Positions 7,673 through 15,594 of a DNA stretch of 36,823 nucleotides are shown here, one piece after another. Below the pieces are notes generated by a model, which was not told the DNA's origin, made no database searches, and was given only the letters and a program-made list of their open reading frames with translations. A program made the translations under genes and the position numbers. The stretch's first letter is position 1, and every line of letters starts with the position of its first letter. Source of the stretch: Pseudomonadota bacterium (GTDB lineage Bacteria > Pseudomonadota > Gammaproteobacteria > Acidiferrobacterales > Acidiferrobacteraceae); NCBI GenBank assembly GCA_021777335.1, contig JAJYDT010000020.1, positions 1 through 36,823 on the forward strand. The letters run 5' to 3'.

Positions 7673-8118
7673 CGGAGGTCCGCCGGGCCGGTCCGCCCGA
7701 TCTCGACACCATTGTTGCGATCGAACGGGCCTGCTTCGGCGAGACGAACGGTGGATTCTCTAGACGCCAGATCAGGCGACTGCTGGCAAACCCGCTGGCG
7801 TACTGGCGCATGATCGACGACAAGGCTGTGGCCTGCTGGTTAAGGGCCACCAACGGCCGAACAACATGGGCACGTCTCTACTCGCTCGCCGTCGACCCGA
7901 AAGTGCGCGGCCGAGGTCTCGCCACCAAGTTGCTTGACGACGGATTCCAGTGGATAACATCCGAAAAACTGACACGCTGCTTCGCCGAGGTTGCGGCTGC
8001 GAATCAGGGCGCGCTGAACCTCTATCATCGGCATGGGTTCAAGGAACGGGCCCTGCTACCGAACTACTACGGTCTAGGCCGGGATGGCATAAGTCTCGTA
8101 AAGATACTGCCCGACTAA
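7669..8118 (+). CDS. GNAT family (RimI-like) N-acetyltransferase
   Basis: A 149-residue single-domain GNAT enzyme that should transfer acetyl from acetyl-CoA to an amine, possibly a protein N terminus. The acetyl-CoA loop is VDPKVRGRGLATKLL (R/Q-x-x-G-x-A type), preceded by strand ARLYSLAV. The C-terminal half has the RimI-like segment EVAAANQGALNLYHRHGF, where NxxAxxLYxxxGF is the motif of ribosomal and peptide acetyltransferases. It overlaps the DUF2156 gene by four bases (ATGA), so a shared pathway with that enzyme is likely. It converges with proS, ending 20 bases from its stop, with no clear terminator between them. Confidence 0.9.
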   Translation: MTEVRRAGPPDLDTIVAIERACFGETNGGFSRRQIRRLLANPLAYWRMIDDKAVACWLRATNGRTTWARLYSLAVDPKVRGRGLATKLLDDGFQWITSEKLTRCFAEVAAANQGALNLYHRHGFKERALLPNYYGLGRDGISLVKILPD

Positions 8119-8138
8119 CGGGCACAAACCTGCGCACG

Positions 8139-9749
8139 TCAGTACGCCTTCGCGAACACCGCCCAGCGGTTGGTTGGCCTACCGGTAAAAAAACAGGTCC
8201 CCGCACGCGGCTCCTGATCCAGTGGTAGGCAGCGCACGCTCACGTTGAGCGGGGCTAGCGCATCCATGATTGCCACATCATCGACAAAGGGGCTCACCAC
8301 AAAGCCGCGATGGATCCGGTTCTCCTCGTTATTACCCGACCCGAACCATGCCTCAAAGTCCTTGCGCGTGGTGATCTCGCGGGTGTTGGCGTCGCGAAAC
8401 GCGCGCGCCCGCTCGAAAAGACCGCGCTGCATGTCCTGAAGGATCTCCGCCACCCGGGCCACAAGTTCCGCGCGCGCCACCGGCTCACGCGTGCCCGCCG
8501 GGCGATCCCGTCGCGCGACCGGAATGAGGCCGGAATCAATATCACGTGGACCGATCTCAAGACGCAACGGGGTTCCTCGCTTCACATGGTGCCACGCCTT
8601 GCCACCGCCACGGATATCCCGGTCATCGATCTCTACCGACACCCGCCCGTCCCCGTAGTGCTGGGCACGTAGCTCGGATGCCAGGCCTTGGCAATATTCG
8701 AGCACGCGTGTGCGATCCTGATCACCGCGGTAGACGGGAAGAATCACCACGTGGCGTGGCGCCAGCCGCGGCGGAAGCACGAAGCCATCGTCGTCGCTAT
8801 GGGTCATGATCAATGCTCCGATCAATCGCGTTGACACACCCCATGAGGTGGTCCACGCATATTCCTCCCCCCCTTCTTTCCTCTGGAATCTGATATCGGA
8901 GGTGCGCGCGAAATTCTGCCCGAGAAAATGCGAAGTGCCGGCCTGCAACGCCTTGCGGTCCTGCATCATTGCTTCGATCGAGTAGGTATTGACGGCTCCA
9001 GGAAACCGCTCCCAGGAGCATTTCTCCCCTTTAATGACCGGCATAGCCATGTATTCATGCGCAAATCGCTCATAGGTATCAAGCATGCGCATCGTCTCTT
9101 CCCGTGCTTCCAGATCAGTCGCATGCGCCGTATGACCCTCCTGCCATAGAAACTCGCTCGTGCGCAAAAACAGGCGCGTGCGCATCTCCCAGCGCACCAC
9201 GTTGGCCCACTGGTTGATCAGCACCGGGAGATCCCGGTAGCTCTGTATCCACTTGGCGAACATCGCACCGATAATCGTCTCGCTCGTCGGCCGGACAATC
9301 ATCGGTTCCTCAAGCTCTCCTGCCGGACGCAAGGCACCATCTTCACCGACCTCGAGACGACGGTGCGTGACAACCGCGCATTCCTTGGCGAAACCTGCGA
9401 CGTGCCGGGCCTCTTTTTCGAAGAACGACAGCGGTATGAATAAAGGGAAATAGGCGTTCTCATGCCCGGTTTCCTTGAACATCCGGTCCAGGGCCTGCTG
9501 GATGTTCTCCCACAGCCCGTACCCCCAGGGCTTGATAACCATACAACCGCGAACAGGAGAAGTCTCAGCGAGATCCGCCTCTTTGATCACCTGCTGATAC
9601 CATTCGGCATAATCTTCCTGTCGCGTGGGTGAAATGGCGTGCGTGCGCCCTGAAGATTTCCCCCCCTTCTTGCCTGTCTCCACGGAAAGCGGCCCTTTGC
9701 CCGGGATTACGCCGGGCTCCTGACTATTATTGATATTGATATGAGGCAT
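8139..9749 (-). CDS. proS: prolyl-tRNA synthetase, archaeal/eukaryotic type
   Basis: Charges tRNA-Pro with proline. At 536 residues it lacks the editing insertion of the ordinary gammaproteobacterial ProRS and instead follows the archaeal/eukaryotic form (type 3). An N-terminal helix contains EDYAEWYQQVIKEADL. Class II motifs include IVRPTSETIIG, the motif 2 loop FLWQEGHTAHAT, and the C-terminal ATP motif GVSTRLIGALIM. The anticodon-binding domain is followed by a C-terminal domain ending in FAKAY, whose final tyrosine is a hallmark of this type. The start at 9749 gives MPHININNSQEP; it is preceded by a long hydrophilic leader of about 45 residues. Whether a second, bacterial-type proS exists cannot be seen here. 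Confidence 0.95.
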   Translation of the reverse strand: MPHININNSQEPGVIPGKGPLSVETGKKGGKSSGRTHAISPTRQEDYAEWYQQVIKEADLAETSPVRGCMVIKPWGYGLWENIQQALDRMFKETGHENAYFPLFIPLSFFEKEARHVAGFAKECAVVTHRRLEVGEDGALRPAGELEEPMIVRPTSETIIGAMFAKWIQSYRDLPVLINQWANVVRWEMRTRLFLRTSEFLWQEGHTAHATDLEAREETMRMLDTYERFAHEYMAMPVIKGEKCSWERFPGAVNTYSIEAMMQDRKALQAGTSHFLGQNFARTSDIRFQRKEGGEEYAWTTSWGVSTRLIGALIMTHSDDDGFVLPPRLAPRHVVILPVYRGDQDRTRVLEYCQGLASELRAQHYGDGRVSVEIDDRDIRGGGKAWHHVKRGTPLRLEIGPRDIDSGLIPVARRDRPAGTREPVARAELVARVAEILQDMQRGLFERARAFRDANTREITTRKDFEAWFGSGNNEENRIHRGFVVSPFVDDVAIMDALAPLNVSVRCLPLDQEPRAGTCFFTGRPTNRWAVFAKAY

Positions 9750-9762
9750 TGTCGCGGCATGC

Positions 9763-9802
9763 GCTATGGGAGTTTATCGGGAATGCGCGCATTCTGCATA
9801 GC
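9763..9802 (-). promoter_or_regulatory. nested inverted repeats in the proS leader
   Basis: GAATGCGCGCATTC (9781-9794) is a perfect 14-base palindrome. It is flanked by GCTATG (9763-9768) and CATAGC (9797-9802), which also pair. The block lies 13-52 bases upstream of the proS start and could be a repressor site or an mRNA structure near the ribosome binding site. I see no T-box features. Confidence 0.4.
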
Positions 9803-10066
9803 TTAAACAGTACCCGTTATTAAATATGAATTAACCGTGTGATTTAGTTAGAGGCTCACCTGCTGTAGCGGATCGAGGGTGTCCCGACTATGACGTGTCC
9901 CGCCCATTCAAATCACCCGGGGCCGACGGTAGAGGACATTGGCACCTGGCTGGGGCCACGGCAACGATTCTGGGCCGGGTGCAAAAATACCGGGCCAAGA
10001 TCCATTGGCCCACGACACGGTCGGACCCGACGCAAAATGCGCGCGATGACCTTGTACCGATAGACC
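9803..10066. other. intergenic region between phosphoesterase 3' end and proS
   Basis: The part next to proS (about 9800-9845) is markedly AT-rich for this window (TTAAACAG, ATTAAATATGAATTAA) and is the natural place for the leftward proS promoter, though no clean -35/-10 pair stands out. The rest is GC-rich with no convincing gene; a rightward frame at 9895-10155 has low-complexity composition and no ribosome binding site. Confidence 0.4.
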
Positions 10067-11608
10067 CTACAGCACGGCCCTGCGTGGCCGCTGCGCGAAG
10101 TCGAAGCCGCCGAGTAGGTTATAAGAACGCCGGTCCCGCTCCTGCAACGGCTTGAGCCCGAAACGGGACTCTATCAGAGCGAGTATCGATCCCGTGTCAG
10201 CGGCATTATGATCCACAAAACCCCGGCGTGACCACGGGCTTACAATAAGCGCTGGGATACGTGTCCCGCAGCCGTAGGCGTCGCGACGGGGTGGAGCCAC
10301 GTGGTCCCAGAAACCACCGCCCTCATCATAGGTCACGATAATGAGCGAGCGTGGCCACAGGGGGCTCTCTGCCACGGCACGTATCTGTTTCATCACCCAA
10401 TGCATCCCCCAGGCCGGCGCCGAATCCATTGGATGCTCATCATGGCTCCCGGCAGCCTTGAGAAACGATACGTACGGTAAACGACCAGTCCGGGCGTCAG
10501 CGAGAAAATCCTCCGTATCCCGCATGTGCCCACCGCGCACATAATCGAACCATCGAGGGAAATACTGAAACGGATTGTGGTGGGCAACATAAATGTAGCT
10601 TGAATCGATGACTGCCGATCCATCGCCTGGACCTCCCACATGTTTCATGGCCCATGGTTTCACGGCATTCCAGCCCTCGTTATACCATGCCCATGAGACG
10701 TGTGCCGCGCTCATTCGATCACCAATATTGGCAAAGGTCTGAGCCTCGGGAGGTGGCGACCTGCGCAGGGCAGCGGGGTTCGCATCTGTCGGCCCTAGCA
10801 ACGGCGGTACATCGTTAATCAGGATACGGTGACGGTCATATGGCAGGTCGAACAGCGGCGCGTCACCGCGTGCGACCAGCACCGGCGGCGCTCCCGGCCA
10901 GACAGCTGAGCGAGCTGCCGCAAGATAGAGCGCGTTTCCAGTCGAACCTCCGCTCATGGCCTGAAAGAAATGGTCACACAGGATGTACTCATCAGCGAGC
11001 CTGTGATACGCCTCAAGATCCTGCCGTTCGTAGTATCCGAGCACTGCTCCGTTCGGGCGAGACGAGGCAAACAGAGCCCGCTGTGGGTCAATATGACGCG
11101 CGTTACGGGTGTTGAATGGGGCATGGGGCTTGTGACGCGCCAGCGCCACGAACCGGTCCATGCGTCCCCGGTCCATCTGTGCATACATCCGGAAAAACCG
11201 GTGTTCCGGATCCCATGGCGTGTTTTTGTCGGCCGGCAGATACGGCCGCAGAGGGAAAGGCCGGTTTTTGAGGAGTGCGCCCTCAAACGCGGGCAGATCA
11301 TCGGGAACTGGCAACACGTCGTAGGGGATACCGGCCGGATTCACCTGCAACCGGTCGAAGCGTGCATTCAGTTTTCCTCCCTGGTCGAGAAGGTTGGCAA
11401 TGGGCAGTCCGCGAGGATGGCGGTAGGTGCCAAAATAGTGATCGAAACTGCGGTTCTCCTGGTAGATCACGATGATATGATCGATATGTTGGCGCAGACC
11501 GGAAACCGCGGAACGCGACCGCGCCCACAAAGGCGGAGACCAGGCAGCGGCGAGGGTGTAGGCCGCGGAATGGGTGAGAAATTCACGTCGGCTGAAACGC
11601 TGCTTCAT
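10067..11608 (-). CDS. Tat-exported phosphoesterase (phospholipase C / acid phosphatase AcpA family)
   Basis: A 513-residue secreted phosphoesterase of the alkaline-phosphatase superfamily. The N terminus is a twin-arginine signal (SRREFLTHSAAYTLAAAW, then cleavage near LWA). The metal/nucleophile motif ENRSFDHYFGTY is close to the mature start, and the C-terminal metal-binding motif TYDEGGGFWDHVAPP is intact, so the enzyme should be active on phosphodiesters or phosphomonoesters. Substrate specificity cannot be read. ATG 11608 has a very good ribosome binding site (AAGGAGGAG, 7 bases before) and sets the signal peptide correctly; the longer frame from 11632 does not. It is monocistronic, with its own upstream gap. 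Confidence 0.92.
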   Translation of the reverse strand: MKQRFSRREFLTHSAAYTLAAAWSPPLWARSRSAVSGLRQHIDHIIVIYQENRSFDHYFGTYRHPRGLPIANLLDQGGKLNARFDRLQVNPAGIPYDVLPVPDDLPAFEGALLKNRPFPLRPYLPADKNTPWDPEHRFFRMYAQMDRGRMDRFVALARHKPHAPFNTRNARHIDPQRALFASSRPNGAVLGYYERQDLEAYHRLADEYILCDHFFQAMSGGSTGNALYLAAARSAVWPGAPPVLVARGDAPLFDLPYDRHRILINDVPPLLGPTDANPAALRRSPPPEAQTFANIGDRMSAAHVSWAWYNEGWNAVKPWAMKHVGGPGDGSAVIDSSYIYVAHHNPFQYFPRWFDYVRGGHMRDTEDFLADARTGRLPYVSFLKAAGSHDEHPMDSAPAWGMHWVMKQIRAVAESPLWPRSLIIVTYDEGGGFWDHVAPPRRDAYGCGTRIPALIVSPWSRRGFVDHNAADTGSILALIESRFGLKPLQERDRRSYNLLGGFDFAQRPRRAVL

Positions 11609-11632
11609 CTTGTGCTCCTCCTTTTGCCACAC

Positions 11633-12029
11633 GCAGTGGTCCGGTTCACGGTGTCGCGCCGATCGCGCTACCCAATACCTGCGGTCATGGATCGTCCGGT
11701 CGGCGGCCCGGGGCCATCGGCCGCTACGAATGATACGTCACCGAATCGCCGCCCAAGCATCAAAACCCTATTTCCGCGCTTACAATGTACCGCCTAGGGC
11801 ATCCGGACTCCCGGAGTGGCTGGGCACCGGTAAACGTTGACGTCCTCTGTCTACTCCAACGTCTGCGCAGCACCGGTATTTGGCCTAGTGGCATGACGTC
11901 AGACATCTTGAGCCGTGTTTCAGTCCCGACGGAATGATCCGCGTACAAAGACCAGAGGCCAGCCCTCTTCCGGAGATGGCCAGCCCGCATCGACCCTGAA
12001 TTTCCCGTCGCGCGCCTGGTATCCGGAAA
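11633..12029. other. intergenic region between tonB 3' end and the phosphoesterase gene
   Basis: About 400 bases with no supported gene. Short leftward frames at 11760-11990 and 11920-12180 have no ribosome binding site and partly lie in tonB. On the minus strand a weak AGAGG/CCTCT hairpin occurs about 60-80 bases after the tonB stop (near 11955-11975) without a T-tract. The phosphoesterase promoter should lie in the right-hand-to-left reading of 11640-11800; no clear boxes were found. Confidence 0.35.
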
Positions 12030-12728
12030 CTAACGGCTGATCATATGTACCGCAACCGTGAATGTAAGCGGTCGCTTTGGCATGCGACTCGTGAATGGTG
12101 GATAGCTCAGAGCGTGGACCTCCGCGACACTCGCGATATCGATTGGCCGCACCCCACTGCTTCGTACGATGTGAGCCCACAATAACGAACCGTCCGGCGT
12201 GAGACGGAACGCCACAATAGCACGGCCGCGCAGATGCAGGGCGCGTACGATCGCGGGCAAATGCACATGCGCCTGGATGATTGCGCGCAAACGTGCGGCG
12301 TACCGATCAGTGGCGTGCGACCGCACCTCGGGTGCCACTGGCATCGGCGCCGTCACTGGCATCGGTGGCAGTGGTGAAGGCGGCGGCGCATGTACCGTTG
12401 GAGCATGTGCAGGCAGCGGCCTGTGTTGCAGTTTCCGGGGGCGCGGCGCTGGCCGGGGAAGTACCTGCCTCGGCATAGGATGAGGCTTCGGCTTCGGTTC
12501 CGGCCGGCGTGGTGGGGCCACGATGACCGGCGGCAACGAGACGATGCGCACCCTTATCGGTGCCGGCTGCGTGGACTCAGGAGGAGGCTGGTGGTACACA
12601 GAATGAAGGCTAAGCACGGCAACCAGACCCGCCGCTTCAAGTAGTGCGGCACAGATGAGCGCACGGCGGAACCGACGATTGTCATCTCGTCCTGGCAGAC
12701 CAGGCACCGTTATCTGCGATGCACTCAA
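12030..12728 (-). CDS. tonB: TonB energy-transducing protein
   Basis: TonB spans the periplasm and couples the ExbB/ExbD proton motor to outer-membrane receptors. The 232-residue protein has a cytoplasmic N terminus, one membrane helix (about residues 22-42, ALICAALLEAAGLVAVLSL), a long Pro-rich periplasmic spacer (about 50-140, with PEPKPKPHP and PPPSPLPPMP) and a C-terminal TonB fold (LRGRAIVAFRLTPDGSL, SSGVRPID, YPPF). The YP motif before the last strand is preserved. Its start overlaps the receptor stop by four bases, making it the last gene of the exbB-exbD-receptor-tonB unit, an order that suggests a TonB dedicated to this receptor. Confidence 0.93.
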   Translation of the reverse strand: MSASQITVPGLPGRDDNRRFRRALICAALLEAAGLVAVLSLHSVYHQPPPESTQPAPIRVRIVSLPPVIVAPPRRPEPKPKPHPMPRQVLPRPAPRPRKLQHRPLPAHAPTVHAPPPSPLPPMPVTAPMPVAPEVRSHATDRYAARLRAIIQAHVHLPAIVRALHLRGRAIVAFRLTPDGSLLWAHIVRSSGVRPIDIASVAEVHALSYPPFTSRMPKRPLTFTVAVHMISR

Positions 12729-15079
12729 AAACCGGCCTCGAGGGTTGCGTAGATCATGCGCGGCGCGCCCGGGTACGCCAGCACTGCACCGGCGGATGCG
12801 GGCGCCACGAAGTAACCGCCGCTCGAGATATACTCAAACTCATTGTACTGCTTGTTCAGCAGGTTAAGTGCTGTGATTTCCATCTTAATCTGTTTGATAT
12901 CCGTGAGCCCGTGCAGATGAAGCGTGGCGATGAATGAAGCATTAACGAGTCCATACCCGCCCATTTTCTGGTCTGTGGGTGCGCTCGTCAGATTGCTGAA
13001 CAGGTATTGACTGCCGACGTACTGGTACCACAGCCTTGGTTCGTATACGGTCCCGTGACGATACCAGTGGTAGTACGCGCCGACATTTAACGTTTGTTTC
13101 GGCACGTAGGAGACCGGCAAACCGTTATAGGACACCCCACCGACGACGTAGTTGGCAAAGCGAGCCCGTTCCAGACCGGCATTGGCAAAGACGTGCAGGT
13201 TGTACAGCGGATCGTCCTCGGCATACAGGTTGATTCCGCGGTAATCGGAACTGCCAAACGCGGACGTGAGATAATTGCCAGTCTGGCTCGACACGCCAAT
13301 AATCTGGTTCGAAAACCTGAGATCGTACCAGTTGGCGCCCATCTGGAGATGGTTGAGGCGGTGCCCCTGGTGGACGTACCACTTCAATCCCATTTGATAT
13401 TCTCGCCCCTGCTCGAGCTGCAGACTTGACGCAAGGATGCTCTGATAGGGACCGCCGCCGCCTCCATTGCTCGGCTGACGATACGCCTCCGCATAATTGG
13501 CATAGATGGCGAGACCAGGTGCCACCCGCCAGTTGATATCAATCGATGGCTCGGTCTTACTGAACGCGGTTGCGGCATTAGGCAGCTGTGCCTGGTTCGT
13601 GCCCGTAGCCCCCGGAAAATCAGCAGTCCCGTTGTTGTAATAGGACGTCTGGTAATTGATGAAACGGATCCCCGGCGTCACGTCGACGGTCGGCAACACC
13701 CGCACGTCGTCCTGCACAAACATCGCGAGATTCCGCTGATACCAGTAGTCGCTGCGGTAATTTGCGTTGGGGGCGGTAGCCGACCCCCCAAACGCGGGGT
13801 TGTAGAACGCATTACGCGAATTGTACTTGCTCGTCATGAAGAAACCGCCCACGTCCACGGTGTTATAGGGCAGCTTGGCTTCAAAATAGATCTTGTCGCC
13901 ATAAGCATACTGATACGGATTGTTGTACTCGTATAGGTTTGGCTGCCCCTGCTCATAGTTGTACTCATGGAAATGCAACCGAGACTCGGCCTGGTACCAG
14001 ATGAGATTATGCAGGCTTGTCACCTGATCGAGCGGCAATTTAAGGCGCATATAGCCGAGATCAGCTTTATTACTGTCCTGCTTGTTCCAAATGCCGTACG
14101 GCAGGGCGCTGTAGAAACCGGTGGTTTGCTGACTGTACTCTGGCCCCGGGATGCTGGCACCGCTCGCGGTAAATCCATTCGTCGTGACCCCCGGGATCGG
14201 ACCTACCGGGATCACATTGGGACGGTAACCCGTGCCCTTTGCGGTATATCCGCCGATGCTCAGGCTGCCGCCCCCCATCAGGGTCTTGCGCAGCTTGCCG
14301 AACCAAGCATAATCATGGTTCGGGCTTCTGAACCCATCGGGCGCATCTCGGAAACTGTTACCGGAACCGAAACCGCCGGCGATGATCGCCGAATAACCGT
14401 CATGGATGCCAGTACGCAGGTCGAAGTACGTGTCGCGGTTCTGGTCGCTGCCGTAAGTAGTGCCGATATCACCGCCGGCCTTGTCCGTTGGCTGCAGCGG
14501 TATGAAATTGACCTGCCCGCCGAGGTTGTCATACCAGCGGTCCTTCGGATCACCGGGACCGTACGTGGTAGTAACCGCTTGGATCATCGACATCTGGTTG
14601 ATCTCGGGGGACTGCCACAAACCGGTTGCCGGATCCACCATTGGCACGCCATCAAAGGTGACTGAGACGCTACCGTCGTCGATATTGCCCCCAGAAGGGC
14701 CTCCCCAACCTTGTTTGATGCCGTTAACACTCATCGAGTATTTGGTTGCGCCGTTACTGCCGTAGCCGCTCACACTCACACCTGGAGCATAACTCAGCAC
14801 CTGTGCCGCACCTGCATCTGGCCCAGCTGCCTCGATCTCGGCGTGCTTGATGACCTTGACCGTCTGGCCCGATTGCAGCACCTGCCCCGCAGTGGGCACA
14901 CTGCCACCGCCCGTCTTCCGGTGCGATTTCGCGTTTACCTCACCGACATTGACCGACGAAGACGAACCAGCGGCAACAGACGGTGCCAAGGTGGGCGCTG
15001 CTCGTACAACGGCGGGGAAACCGGCAACGCCCAAAACGCACAAGACAAGCGAACGCGCACACCTGACACACCTGATCAT
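12725..15079 (-). CDS. TonB-dependent outer-membrane receptor
   Basis: A 784-residue gated beta-barrel transporter for a large or scarce ligand, probably a ferric chelate or other metal complex (inference from family). It has an N-terminal signal peptide (LVLCVLGVAGFPAVVRAAP), a short region before the plug, and a plug domain with GQTVKVIKHAEIEAAGP, AAQVLSYAPGVSV and DGVPMVDPATG. The long barrel is rich in Tyr/Asn/Gly strands and ends in LEAGF with a terminal aromatic residue, as outer-membrane barrels do. A possible TonB box is SVNVGEVNA near residue 45. There is no N-terminal signalling domain, so it is not a FecA-type transducer. The start has a G-rich ribosome binding site (GGGGGAAGGG). 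It lies between exbD and tonB. Confidence 0.93.
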   Translation of the reverse strand: MIRCVRCARSLVLCVLGVAGFPAVVRAAPTLAPSVAAGSSSSVNVGEVNAKSHRKTGGGSVPTAGQVLQSGQTVKVIKHAEIEAAGPDAGAAQVLSYAPGVSVSGYGSNGATKYSMSVNGIKQGWGGPSGGNIDDGSVSVTFDGVPMVDPATGLWQSPEINQMSMIQAVTTTYGPGDPKDRWYDNLGGQVNFIPLQPTDKAGGDIGTTYGSDQNRDTYFDLRTGIHDGYSAIIAGGFGSGNSFRDAPDGFRSPNHDYAWFGKLRKTLMGGGSLSIGGYTAKGTGYRPNVIPVGPIPGVTTNGFTASGASIPGPEYSQQTTGFYSALPYGIWNKQDSNKADLGYMRLKLPLDQVTSLHNLIWYQAESRLHFHEYNYEQGQPNLYEYNNPYQYAYGDKIYFEAKLPYNTVDVGGFFMTSKYNSRNAFYNPAFGGSATAPNANYRSDYWYQRNLAMFVQDDVRVLPTVDVTPGIRFINYQTSYYNNGTADFPGATGTNQAQLPNAATAFSKTEPSIDINWRVAPGLAIYANYAEAYRQPSNGGGGGPYQSILASSLQLEQGREYQMGLKWYVHQGHRLNHLQMGANWYDLRFSNQIIGVSSQTGNYLTSAFGSSDYRGINLYAEDDPLYNLHVFANAGLERARFANYVVGGVSYNGLPVSYVPKQTLNVGAYYHWYRHGTVYEPRLWYQYVGSQYLFSNLTSAPTDQKMGGYGLVNASFIATLHLHGLTDIKQIKMEITALNLLNKQYNEFEYISSGGYFVAPASAGAVLAYPGAPRMIYATLEAGF

Positions 15080-15131
15080 GCCCTTCCCCCTATTTTTTGT
15101 TCGCCGATTTTTTTGCTAATTTTTAGTTCGG

Positions 15132-15530
15132 CTAATGTTCGGGTTGTGCCGCAATCCCTATTCCGGCGATGCCCGCACGCCGGCATGCATCCATGACCCG
15201 GATGAATACCTGAAACGGCACCGCTGCTGCGGCCGCGATAGTCACCTGTGGGTGCTGTGCCGCCCGCGCTACGAGCATCCCAGTCAAAGCCTCCGGCGTA
15301 AGAGGCTTGCCATTCACGCTCACGCTGCCGTTGGCAAGCACACTCACGAGAATCTGGGGTCGCGGCAACGGCCGCGTCGTGCTGGACTGAGGCAGGGCAA
15401 GCCCAAGACCCTTGTCCGGTATCATGTGTAACGTGACGATCAGAAAGAACACCAGCAGAAAAAACATCACGTCGATCATGGGGATCAGCTCGATGCGGCT
15501 GCGCCGGCGCTCGAAATAATTCATGCGCAT
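15132..15530 (-). CDS. exbD: ExbD-like biopolymer transport protein
   Basis: Proton-channel subunit that works with ExbB to energise TonB in the inner membrane. The 132-residue protein has the short cytoplasmic N terminus MRMNYFERRRSRIELIP, one membrane helix with the essential proton-carrying aspartate (MIDVMFFLLVFFLIVT, Asp at residue 20) and a periplasmic domain with the ExbD pattern VSVLANGSVSVNGKPLT and DACRRAGI. Length is normal for ExbD. The start could be ATG 15530 or ATG 15524. It is separated from the receptor start by 52 bases and from exbB by 64 bases, the latter almost fully occupied by a 19-codon frame. Confidence 0.93.
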   Translation of the reverse strand: MRMNYFERRRSRIELIPMIDVMFFLLVFFLIVTLHMIPDKGLGLALPQSSTTRPLPRPQILVSVLANGSVSVNGKPLTPEALTGMLVARAAQHPQVTIAAAAAVPFQVFIRVMDACRRAGIAGIGIAAQPEH

Positions 15531-15531
15531 A

Positions 15532-15591
15532 TCATCGGCCCCGGGTCACGATCAGAAACAACGCCACGAGCAATGCCATCGCGTCGAACAT
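15532..15591 (-). CDS. 19-residue ExbD-like membrane micropeptide
   Basis: The 64 bases between exbB and exbD contain a frame that begins 3 bases after the exbB stop (TGATCAATG) and ends one base before the exbD start (TGATATG). It encodes MFDAMALLVALFLIVTRGR, a single hydrophobic helix with a charged end. It aligns without gaps to the ExbD membrane helix: FDAMALLVALFLIVT against IDVMFFLLVFFLIVT, 8 identities in 15 including the aspartate. It may be a remnant of a second exbD or a functional channel subunit. Its ribosome binding site is weak; translation would rely on coupling. Frame differs from exbD by one base. Confidence 0.5.
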   Translation of the reverse strand: MFDAMALLVALFLIVTRGR

Positions 15592-15594
15592 TGA

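Noticed and set aside
9895-10155. 86-residue rightward frame between proS and the phosphoesterase
   Set aside because: No ribosome binding site, runs into the 3' end of the phosphoesterase gene, low-complexity sequence.
10970-11797. 275-residue rightward frame overlapping the phosphoesterase gene
   Set aside because: Antisense to the Tat phosphoesterase including its signal peptide; no recognisable domain.
11920-12180. 86-residue leftward frame around the tonB stop
   Set aside because: Half lies inside tonB in another frame; no ribosome binding site or family match.
13967-14665. 232-residue rightward frame inside the receptor gene
   Set aside because: Complement of a well-supported TonB-dependent receptor; GC-driven shadow frame.
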